Below the pieces are notes generated by a model. It saw only the letters and a program-made list of their open reading frames with translations, searched no databases and was not told where the DNA came from. This document shows, in pieces, positions 18,161 to 24,805 of a stretch of DNA of 64,000 nt. Position 1 is the stretch's first letter, and each line of letters begins with the position of its first letter. A program made the translations under genes and the position numbers. Source of the stretch: Pseudomonas taetrolens (GTDB taxonomy: Bacteria; Pseudomonadota; Gammaproteobacteria; Pseudomonadales; Pseudomonadaceae); contig NZ_LS483370.1 in NCBI RefSeq assembly GCF_900475285.1, positions 4,106,001-4,170,000 on the forward strand. The letters run 5' to 3'.

Positions 18161-19372
18161 ATGAACGAACCCTGCGCAGGGCCCCTGGCCTGGGTCAACG
18201 GCAGCGATGCCCCGGAAAAATCAGCCATCAACCTCGGTTTTATGGCCCTGAGCGACTGCGCGTCAGTGGTGGTTGCGGCCACTCAAGGGTTCGCCCAACC
18301 CTTCGGCCTGACCCTTAACCTCAAGCGGCAGTCATCCTGGGCCAGCCTGCGGGACAATCTGGTCAGCGGCCAGCTCGATGCCGCCCATAGCCTCTACGGT
18401 CTGATTTATGCCGTGCACCTGGGGATTGGCGGCGTCGCCGCCACTGACATGGCGGTGTTGATGGGGCTGAATCAAAACGGCCAAAGCATCAACCTCTCCC
18501 ACGGTTTGCAAGCCTGCGGCGTGACCTGTCCTGAGGCACTGGAACGGCATGTGCACCAAACTCGCTCAAAACTGACCTTTGCCCAGACATTCCCCACAGG
18601 CACCCACGCCATGTGGCTGTATTACTGGCTGGCCAGCCAGGGCATCCATCCGCTGCAGGATGTCGACAGCGTGGTGGTCCCGCCGCAACACATGGTGGCG
18701 CACCTGCACGCCGGGCGAATTGACGGTTTCTGCGTCGGCGAACCGTGGGCCGCGAGCGCGGTGAAACACAACATGGGCTTTACCTTGGCCACGTCCCAGG
18801 CGTTATGGCCAGACCACCCGGAAAAAGTCCTTGGCTGCACCCGCGCCTTCGTTGAGCAATACCCCAATACCGCCCGGGTGCTGGTGATGGCGATTCTGGA
18901 GGCCAGCCGCTTCATCGAGCAAAGCAGCGAAAACCGACGCAGCGCCGCGCAATTGCTCACGGCTCCCGAGTACCTGAATGCGCCGCTCGATTGCATCGAA
19001 CCGCGCTTGCTCGGCAATTACACGGACGGCCTGGGTCATCAGTGGCAGGACCCGCATGCCCTGCGCTTTCATGGCGACGGCGAGGTCAATCTGCCATACG
19101 CGTCCGATGGCATGTGGTTCATGACCCAGTTCCGGCGCTGGGGCTTGCTGCGCGAAGACCCGGACTACCTCGGCGTTGCCCGGCAGGTCCAGCAACTGGC
19201 GCTCTACCGCGACGCCGCAAGCGCCGTCGGGGTCAACATCGGCACACACGACATGCGCAGCAGCCAGTTGATCGACGGCAAGGTCTGGGACGGCACTGAC
19301 CCGGCCGCTTATGCCCGCAGTTTCGCGTTGCACGCCATGAGCGACAACGTGCCGCTCGTGGCCAGCCACTGA
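18161..19372 (+). CDS. nasS: Nitrate sensor NasS (NrtA/NasF-like, cytoplasmic)
   Basis: A 403-residue protein of the nitrate-binding NrtA/CmpA family, but with no signal peptide, directly followed by nasT 15 bases downstream. This pair is the NasS-NasT system: NasS binds nitrate or nitrite and, when empty, holds the antiterminator NasT inactive. Family marks are LNLGFMALSDCASVVVA-like N-terminal strand (residues about 27-43), VPPQHMVAHLHAGRIDGFCVGEPW in the ligand lobe and LGCTRAFVEQYP. The ATG at 18161 (AAGGTG upstream) is chosen; an upstream GTG at 18068 adds residues without family match. Automated annotation may miscall it as a transporter component. Confidence 0.9.
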   Translation: MNEPCAGPLAWVNGSDAPEKSAINLGFMALSDCASVVVAATQGFAQPFGLTLNLKRQSSWASLRDNLVSGQLDAAHSLYGLIYAVHLGIGGVAATDMAVLMGLNQNGQSINLSHGLQACGVTCPEALERHVHQTRSKLTFAQTFPTGTHAMWLYYWLASQGIHPLQDVDSVVVPPQHMVAHLHAGRIDGFCVGEPWAASAVKHNMGFTLATSQALWPDHPEKVLGCTRAFVEQYPNTARVLVMAILEASRFIEQSSENRRSAAQLLTAPEYLNAPLDCIEPRLLGNYTDGLGHQWQDPHALRFHGDGEVNLPYASDGMWFMTQFRRWGLLREDPDYLGVARQVQQLALYRDAASAVGVNIGTHDMRSSQLIDGKVWDGTDPAAYARSFALHAMSDNVPLVASH

Positions 19373-19387
19373 CAGGAGCCTGCAAAC

Positions 19388-19963
19388 ATGTTGCGTATCC
19401 TGCTGATCAACGACACCGCCAGGAAAGTCGGGCGCCTCAAAGCCGCCCTGGTTGAAGCCGGCTTTGAGGTCATCGACGAATCCGGGCTGATCATCGACCT
19501 GCCCGCACGCGTCGAAACGGTGCGCCCGGACGTGATCCTGATCGATACCGAGTCACCGGGCCGTGATGTGATGGAGCAAGTGGTGCTGGTGTCACGCGAC
19601 CAGCCGCGGCCCATCGTCATGTTCACCGACGAACATGATCCCGACGTGATGCGCCAGGCGATCAAGTCCGGGGTCAGCGCCTACATCGTCGAAGGGATTC
19701 ATGCACAACGCCTGCAGCCGATCCTCGACGTGGCCATGGCGCGCTTTGAAAGCGACCAGGACCTGCGGGCACAACTGCACGCCCGCGACCTGCAACTGGC
19801 CGAGCGCAAGCGCATTGAACTGGCCAAAGGCATGTTGATGAAAATGAAGCGCTGTAACGAAGAAGAGGCTTACACCTTGATGCGACGCCAGGCCATGAGC
19901 CGCCAGCAAAAGCTGATTCAGGTCGCCGAACAGATCATCGCCATGAGCGAGTTGCTTGGTTGA
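19388..19963 (+). CDS. nasT: ANTAR-domain antitermination regulator NasT
   Basis: A 191-residue response-regulator-like protein: an N-terminal pseudo-receiver (LRILLINDTARKVGRLKAAL, DVILIDTESPG) and a C-terminal ANTAR RNA-binding domain at about 135-188 (ERKRIELAKGMLMKMKRC, EEEAYTLMRRQAM). ANTAR proteins bind two adjacent hexaloop hairpins in leader RNA and prevent intrinsic termination. Two leaders with that exact architecture lie downstream (20108-20191 and 23345-23435), which strongly supports the call. A ribosome site (CAGGAGCC) precedes the ATG. Confidence 0.94.
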   Translation: MLRILLINDTARKVGRLKAALVEAGFEVIDESGLIIDLPARVETVRPDVILIDTESPGRDVMEQVVLVSRDQPRPIVMFTDEHDPDVMRQAIKSGVSAYIVEGIHAQRLQPILDVAMARFESDQDLRAQLHARDLQLAERKRIELAKGMLMKMKRCNEEEAYTLMRRQAMSRQQKLIQVAEQIIAMSELLG

Positions 19964-20003
19964 GGCCGTAACCGCTGACCCGCAGAGCGCGGCTGCGTCC
20001 GAT

Positions 20004-20046
20004 GGTACGAGGGCTGCGCTACTTGACTGGCAACCGCGTCTCTACA
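20004..20046. repeat. Dispersed 43-base repeat, copy 1
   Basis: The segment beginning GGTACGAGGGCTGCGCTACT and ending TCTACA matches 28454-28496 at 38 of 43 positions by eye (same length, no gaps). It lies between nasT and the nasA promoter. It looks like part of a genome-wide intergenic repeat of pseudomonads. Confidence 0.7.
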
Positions 20047-20077
20047 GCGTTTCCACGAACCTGGGTTATTCACCTGT

Positions 20078-20093
20078 TGGCACAGTTCTCGCT
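20078..20093 (+). promoter_or_regulatory. Sigma-54 promoter of the nitrate transporter gene
   Basis: The motif TGGCACAGTTCTCGCT has the invariant GG (20079-20080) and GC (20091-20092) exactly ten bases apart, as required for sigma-54. Transcription should start about 12 bases after the GC, near 20104, just ahead of the first NasT hairpin. NtrC control is the expected input, but no NtrC site was mapped. Confidence 0.82.
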
Positions 20094-20107
20094 AAGTAAC
20101 CGTCACC

Positions 20108-20191
20108 GGTAACCAACGGCGGTTGCCCCACCCACGACAAAGACGTCGCCCACCTCATTCGCACCTCGCGGATCAGGCTGCGGCGTTTTTT
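20108..20191 (+). promoter_or_regulatory. NasT (ANTAR) leader: two hexaloop hairpins and terminator
   Basis: Hairpin P1 (20108-20127) has a seven-pair stem GGUAACC/GGUUGCC and loop AACGGC. Hairpin P2 (20135-20148) has stem CGAC/GUCG and loop AAAGAC. Both loops have six bases with A at position 1 and G at position 4, the ANTAR recognition rule. A terminator stem pairs 20144-20149 with 20180-20185 and is followed by six T (20186-20191). Its left arm overlaps the right arm of P2, so the hairpin bound by NasT and the terminator exclude each other. Confidence 0.88.
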
Positions 20192-20290
20192 CGTTTTGGC
20201 CCCCTTGCCCGGGGCCGGTGGCGCGGCCGTCACGGCGCACCATCACAAGCTCATGACTCCTTCTCGAGATTTTTACAGCTGAGGTGCGCG

Positions 20291-21502
20291 ATGAATTCAA
20301 GCTTCTGGAAATCCGGCCATACCCCGACGTTGTTCGCGGCCTTCCTCTATTTCGACCTGAGTTTTATGGTCTGGTATCTACTGGGCCCGCTGGGCGTACA
20401 GATCGCTGCCGATCTGCACCTGACGACTCAACAACGTGGGCTGGTGGTGGCCACGCCGATTCTGGCCGGGGCCATACTGCGTCTGGTCATGGGCCTGCTG
20501 GCTGATCGCCTGTCCCCGAAAACCGCCGGGCTGATCGGCCAGAGCATCGTCATCTGCGCGCTGTTCGTGGCCTGGAAGGTCGGGATTCACACCTACGAAC
20601 ACGCGTTGTTGCTGGGCCTGTTCCTGGGGATGGCCGGTGCGTCGTTTGCGGTGGCGTTGCCGCTGGCATCGCAATGGTATCCGCCGCAGCATCAAGGCAA
20701 AGCCATGGGCATCGCGGGGGCCGGCAACTCCGGTACGGTGTTCGCCGCCCTGCTGGCCCCGGTGCTGGCCGCGATGTATGGCTGGAGCAACGTGTTCGGC
20801 TTTGCCCTGATCCCGCTGATTCTGTGCATTGGCGTGTTCGCCTTTCTGGCGAAAAATGCACCCGAGCGGCCCAAAGCCAAATCCATGGGTGATTACTTCA
20901 AAGCCTTGGGCGACCGCGACAGTTGGTGGTTCATGTTCTTCTACAGCGTGACCTTCGGTGGCTTTATCGGCCTGGCCAGCGCCCTGCCCGGCTACTTCAA
21001 CGACCAATACGGCTTGAGCCCGGTGACCGCCGGCTACTACACCGCCGCCTGTGTGTTTGGCGGCAGTCTGATGCGACCTTTGGGCGGAGCACTGGCCGAT
21101 CGTTTCGGCGGAATCCGGACCTTGCTCGGCATGTACACCGTGGCCACCATCAGCATCGCAGCGGTCGGTTTCAACTTGCCCAGCTCTTACGCAGCACTGG
21201 CCCTGTTCGTCTGCACCATGCTCGGTTTGGGCGCAGGCAACGGCGCAGTGTTCCAACTGGTACCGCAGCGCTTTCGACGTGAAATCGGTGTCATGACCGG
21301 TTTGATCGGTATGGCCGGCGGTATCGGCGGCTTTGCCCTCGCGGCGGGCATGGGCGCGATCAAACAAAGCACGGGCAGCTATCAGTTGGCCTTGTGGCTG
21401 TTTGCCAGCCTCGGCGTCCTGGCGTGGTTTGGTCTGCACGGGGTCAAGCGCCGCTGGAGAACCACCTGGGGTTCGGCCGCCGTGACCGCCGCCCGGGTGT
21501 GA
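20291..21502 (+). CDS. nasA: Nitrate/nitrite MFS transporter NasA
   Basis: A 403-residue major facilitator of the NNP (nitrate/nitrite porter) family with about 12 membrane segments. The NNP signature is visible in GMAGASFAVALPLASQWYPP and again GMAGGIGGF in the second half, with RFRREIGVMTGLIG-type sequence between. The ATG at 20291 has GAGGTG upstream; the frame is open to 20123 but that part is the leader RNA. Expression should depend on sigma-54 and NasT antitermination. Symbols vary: nasA here means the transporter as used in Pseudomonas. Confidence 0.93.
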   Translation: MNSSFWKSGHTPTLFAAFLYFDLSFMVWYLLGPLGVQIAADLHLTTQQRGLVVATPILAGAILRLVMGLLADRLSPKTAGLIGQSIVICALFVAWKVGIHTYEHALLLGLFLGMAGASFAVALPLASQWYPPQHQGKAMGIAGAGNSGTVFAALLAPVLAAMYGWSNVFGFALIPLILCIGVFAFLAKNAPERPKAKSMGDYFKALGDRDSWWFMFFYSVTFGGFIGLASALPGYFNDQYGLSPVTAGYYTAACVFGGSLMRPLGGALADRFGGIRTLLGMYTVATISIAAVGFNLPSSYAALALFVCTMLGLGAGNGAVFQLVPQRFRREIGVMTGLIGMAGGIGGFALAAGMGAIKQSTGSYQLALWLFASLGVLAWFGLHGVKRRWRTTWGSAAVTAARV

Positions 21503-21509
21503 GCACGCA

Positions 21510-23180
21510 ATGAGCCTGCAACTGAGCTTTGCCCAGGCCAGCGCTACGGGCCCTCGCGACGAGAATCAGGATGCGTTGCGCGGGGTCACGCCGGTCCCCG
21601 CGCTGGCAGCCAGCAAAGGGTATCTGTTCGCCATCGCCGATGGCGTGAGCCAATGCGCCGATGGTGGCTTGGCAGCGCGCTCGACCTTGCAGGCCCTGGC
21701 ACTGGACTACTACGCCACGCCAGAAACCTGGAGTGTCGCGCAGGCCCTGGAGCGCTTGCTGCTCGCGCAGAATCGCTGGTTACAGGCCAACGGCGGCGGG
21801 CAACCGCTGCTGACCACGGTCAGTGCGCTGGTCCTGCGCGGCAGGCGCTTTACCCTCGCCCATGTCGGCGACTGCCGGGTCTATCGCTGGCAGGCCGATG
21901 CTTTGCAGCGGGTGAGCGAAGATCATGTCTGGGAACAACCGGGCATGCAGCATGTGCTCAAGCGGGCGCTGGGGCTCGACCAGCACGTGGTGCTGGACTT
22001 TCTCGACGGTGAGTTGCGCCAGGGCGAAACCTTTGTGCTGCTCAGCGATGGCGTATGGGCGGTGTTGGGCGATACGGCCATCGCGGCCATTGTGCGCGAC
22101 CAGCCCGATCTTCAGAGCGCGGCACAGACGCTGGTCACCGCCGCGCACCTGGCCGGGAGCCAGGACAATGCCAGCGCGCTGCTGGTACGGGTCGACACCC
22201 TGGGCGAGACCAACATCGGCGATGCGCTGATCCAGCTGCAGCAATGGCCGCTGCCACCGACCCTTAAACCGGGGCAGTCCTTCGAAGGCTGGCAGGTTGA
22301 GCGCCTGCTGGGCCAAAGTCAGCAATCGCTGCTTTATCGGGTACACGATGGGCAACAACAGCCCTGGCTGCTGAAAACCCTGCCGGCCCACTTGCACGAC
22401 CATCACCAGGCCGGGCAAGCGTTGCTCTCGGAGGAGTGGTTTCTCAAGCGCATGGCCGGGCGGCATTTTCCGGAGGTGCATGCCGCCAGTCAGCGCCAGC
22501 ATTTGTACTACGTGATGCGTGAATACAGCGGCGCGACGCTGGAAGACCTGCACACCAAGGGCGGGCCGCTGCCGCTGGTGCAATGGCTGGACCTGGCCGA
22601 ACGCCTGCTGCGGGCGGTGGGCCTGATGCATCGGCGGCAAATTCTGCACCGCGACATCAAGCCGCAAAACCTGCTGTTGGGTGACGACGGCGAGTTGCGC
22701 CTGCTGGATTTCGGCCTCGCCTGGTGCCCGGGGCTGTCTGAAGATCAGCCCTCGCTTCTGCCCGGTACCCCCAGTTTTATCGCCCCGGAAGCCTTTCGCG
22801 GCGAAAAGCCGACCCCTCAGCAAGACGTGTACGCCGTGGGGGTAACCTTGTATTTCCTGCTGACCGGGCATTATCCCTACGGTGAAATCGAAGCCTTCCA
22901 GCGTCCCCGCTTTGGCGTGCCGGTCAGCGCCAGTCGCTATCGACCCGACCTGCCGGAGTGGATTGCCCATGGCCTGGAGCGCGGCGTTGCAGCAGACCCG
23001 GCCCAGCGCTTTGAAACCGCCGAAGAATGGCTGCTGCAACTGGAACAGGGAGAACGCCAGAGCCTGAACATACGCCCCAGGCCCTTGCTGGAGCGCGAGC
23101 CGCTGAAGGTCTGGCGCACGGTGGCGCTGGTTTCGTTGCTGATCAACCTGACGCTGCTGTATTGGCTGCTTCACGCATGA
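21510..23180 (+). CDS. PP2C phosphatase-Ser/Thr kinase fusion protein
   Basis: A 556-residue bifunctional protein. Residues about 1-235 are a PP2C-type phosphatase (GPRDENQDA, FAIADGVSQCADGG, LAHVGDCRVYR, LLSDGVW, SQDNASALL with the metal-binding Asp residues). Residues about 255-515 are a eukaryotic-like kinase (GWQVERLLGQ, HRDIKPQNLLL, LLDFGLAW). A single C-terminal membrane segment (VALVSLLINLTLLYWLL) anchors it. It begins seven bases after nasA and ends before the second nas promoter, so it should be cotranscribed with the transporter. A homologue occupies the same place in the P. aeruginosa nas locus; the target is unknown, perhaps the transporter. Confidence 0.92.
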   Translation: MSLQLSFAQASATGPRDENQDALRGVTPVPALAASKGYLFAIADGVSQCADGGLAARSTLQALALDYYATPETWSVAQALERLLLAQNRWLQANGGGQPLLTTVSALVLRGRRFTLAHVGDCRVYRWQADALQRVSEDHVWEQPGMQHVLKRALGLDQHVVLDFLDGELRQGETFVLLSDGVWAVLGDTAIAAIVRDQPDLQSAAQTLVTAAHLAGSQDNASALLVRVDTLGETNIGDALIQLQQWPLPPTLKPGQSFEGWQVERLLGQSQQSLLYRVHDGQQQPWLLKTLPAHLHDHHQAGQALLSEEWFLKRMAGRHFPEVHAASQRQHLYYVMREYSGATLEDLHTKGGPLPLVQWLDLAERLLRAVGLMHRRQILHRDIKPQNLLLGDDGELRLLDFGLAWCPGLSEDQPSLLPGTPSFIAPEAFRGEKPTPQQDVYAVGVTLYFLLTGHYPYGEIEAFQRPRFGVPVSASRYRPDLPEWIAHGLERGVAADPAQRFETAEEWLLQLEQGERQSLNIRPRPLLEREPLKVWRTVALVSLLINLTLLYWLLHA

Positions 23181-23302
23181 AAAAGCGCTCACTCATCCCA
23201 GGCCGCTGCGCCGCCCCAATAACGGGCGCTGCGCGTTTAATCAGTGCACTGCATCTCACCTCAAAAAGTCCCTCCTTCCTGTAAACACGGGCTTCTGCCA
23301 AC

Positions 23303-23320
23303 TTGGCACAACCACTGCAT
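23303..23320 (+). promoter_or_regulatory. Sigma-54 promoter of the nitrate reductase operon
   Basis: TTGGCACAACCACTGCAT matches the sigma-54 consensus closely, with GG (23305-23306) and GC (23317-23318) ten bases apart. The predicted start is near 23330, upstream of the second NasT leader. Confidence 0.88.
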
Positions 23321-23344
23321 TAGCTGATTCATCAATCATAAAAC

Positions 23345-23435
23345 CCGGCCCTCAACGACGAAGGCCGGTTTTCCCGAGAGAACGGGACAAGGACAAAGGT
23401 GTCCTCGCCAGGTAACTGGCGGGATGCCTTTTTTT
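23345..23435 (+). promoter_or_regulatory. Second NasT (ANTAR) leader: two hexaloop hairpins and terminator
   Basis: P1 (23345-23368) has stem CCGGCC-C-UC paired to GA-A-GGCCGG with one C-A mismatch and loop AACGAC. P2 (23390-23405) has stem AGGAC/GUCCU and loop AAAGGU. Both loops obey the A1/G4 rule. A long terminator stem (GGTGTCCTCGCCAG, 23398-23411, with CTGGCGGGATGCC, 23416-23428, one bulge) is followed by seven T (23429-23435) and takes in the right half of P2. NasT binding should therefore disarm it. Confidence 0.92.
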
Positions 23436-23503
23436 GTTTGCGCATATTTGTCGAGCAAGGCCTGAATGCTCTGATGAGGCAGGCCCGAGCCCCGGAGGAC
23501 CTG

Positions 23504-24805
23504 ATGAAAAAACTAAAACTGGTGATGATCGGTAACGGCATGGCCGGGGTTCGGACCCTGGAAGAATTGCTCAAGCTGAGCAACGAGCTGTACGACATCA
23601 CGGTCTTCGGTGCCGAACCTCACGCCAACTACAACCGCATCCTGCTCTCGCCTGTTCTGGCCGGTGAACACACCTTTGAAGAGATCGTGCTCAACGATCT
23701 GGAGTGGTACCGGGAAAACAACATCACGCTGCTGCTAAACCGCAAGGTGGTGCACATCGACCGGGTGAAGCGCCGGGTGATTGCCGAGGACGGCACGGAG
23801 GCCGAATACGATCGCCTGCTGATTGCCACCGGTTCGACCCCGTTCATGTTGCCGATCCCGGGCAACACGCTGGAGGGCGTGATCGGCTATCGCGACATTG
23901 CCGACACCCAGGCCATGATCGACATCGCCAGGACCCATCAGCATGCCGTGGTCATCGGTGGCGGGCTGCTCGGTCTGGAAGCCGCCAACGGCCTGATGCT
24001 GCGCGGTATGCACGTGACCGTGGTGCACAATGGTGAGTGGCTGCTGGAGCGGCAACTGGACAACACCAGTGGCCAGTTGCTGCAAACTGCACTCGAGGCC
24101 CGCGGTTTGCATTTTCGCCTGAGCGAACAAACCCAGGCCCTGCATGACGCCGGCAATGGCCGGGTCGGCTCAGTGCAATTCAAGAACGGCGACATCATCC
24201 CCGCCGACCTGGTTGTCATGGCGGCCGGCATCCGCCCCAACACCGAACTGGCGGAACGCTCCGGCCTGCCTTGCAGCCGCGGGATTCTGGTCAACGACAC
24301 CCTGCAAACCTATGACCCGCGCATCTACGCCATCGGTGAATGCGCCAGCCACCGCGGCATCGCCTACGGCCTGGTTGCCCCGCTGTTCGAGCAAGCCAAA
24401 GTCTGCGCCAACCACCTCGCACAACTGGGCTTCGCGCGCTATCAAGGCTCAGTGACCTCGACCAAATTGAAAGTCACCGGCATCGACCTGTTCTCCGCCG
24501 GTGACTTTATGGGGGGCGAAGGCACCGAAACCATCACCCTTTCGGACCCGATTGGCGGGATCTACAAAAAGCTGGTGATCAAAGACGACGTTCTGGTCGG
24601 CGCCTGCCTGTATGGCGACACGGTCGACGGCGGTTGGTACTTCCGCCAGATCCGTGAGCACCACACCATTGGTGAAATCCGCGATCACCTGATGTTTGGT
24701 GAAAACATCATGGATGACGCGGGCCCTCAAGGTCCGAGTGAAGTCGAAGCCATCCCTGTGAACCAGCCGGGCCGAGTGCTGCTGGCTCTGCGGGATGCAA
24801 GCTGA
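23504..24805 (+). CDS. FAD/NAD(P)H subunit of assimilatory nitrate reductase (NasC-like, NirB N-terminal type)
   Basis: A 433-residue flavoprotein of the pyridine-nucleotide disulfide oxidoreductase fold: an FAD-binding motif GNGMAG at residues 10-15, LLIATGSTP, an NAD(P) motif VVIGGGLLGLEAA and a second FAD segment IYAIGECASHRG. It matches the N-terminal half of NirB but stops where the siroheme nitrite-reductase part would begin, like Klebsiella NasC. It should pass electrons from NAD(P)H to the catalytic subunit, whose gene overlaps its stop by one base. ATG at 23504 has GGAGGACC upstream; the upstream open frame is leader RNA. A truncated nirB is the alternative reading. Confidence 0.86.
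   Translation: MKKLKLVMIGNGMAGVRTLEELLKLSNELYDITVFGAEPHANYNRILLSPVLAGEHTFEEIVLNDLEWYRENNITLLLNRKVVHIDRVKRRVIAEDGTEAEYDRLLIATGSTPFMLPIPGNTLEGVIGYRDIADTQAMIDIARTHQHAVVIGGGLLGLEAANGLMLRGMHVTVVHNGEWLLERQLDNTSGQLLQTALEARGLHFRLSEQTQALHDAGNGRVGSVQFKNGDIIPADLVVMAAGIRPNTELAERSGLPCSRGILVNDTLQTYDPRIYAIGECASHRGIAYGLVAPLFEQAKVCANHLAQLGFARYQGSVTSTKLKVTGIDLFSAGDFMGGEGTETITLSDPIGGIYKKLVIKDDVLVGACLYGDTVDGGWYFRQIREHHTIGEIRDHLMFGENIMDDAGPQGPSEVEAIPVNQPGRVLLALRDAS

Noticed and set aside
20378..21439. Long open frame antisense to the nitrate transporter (353 codons)
   Set aside because: Shadow of a GC-rich gene: composition rich in Gln, His and Gly, no ribosome site, no family match. The same holds for 21780-23192 and 31564-32982.
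23399..23503. Extended start of the FAD subunit
   Set aside because: The sequence is the terminator part of the leader RNA, and the ATG at 23504 has a strong ribosome site.
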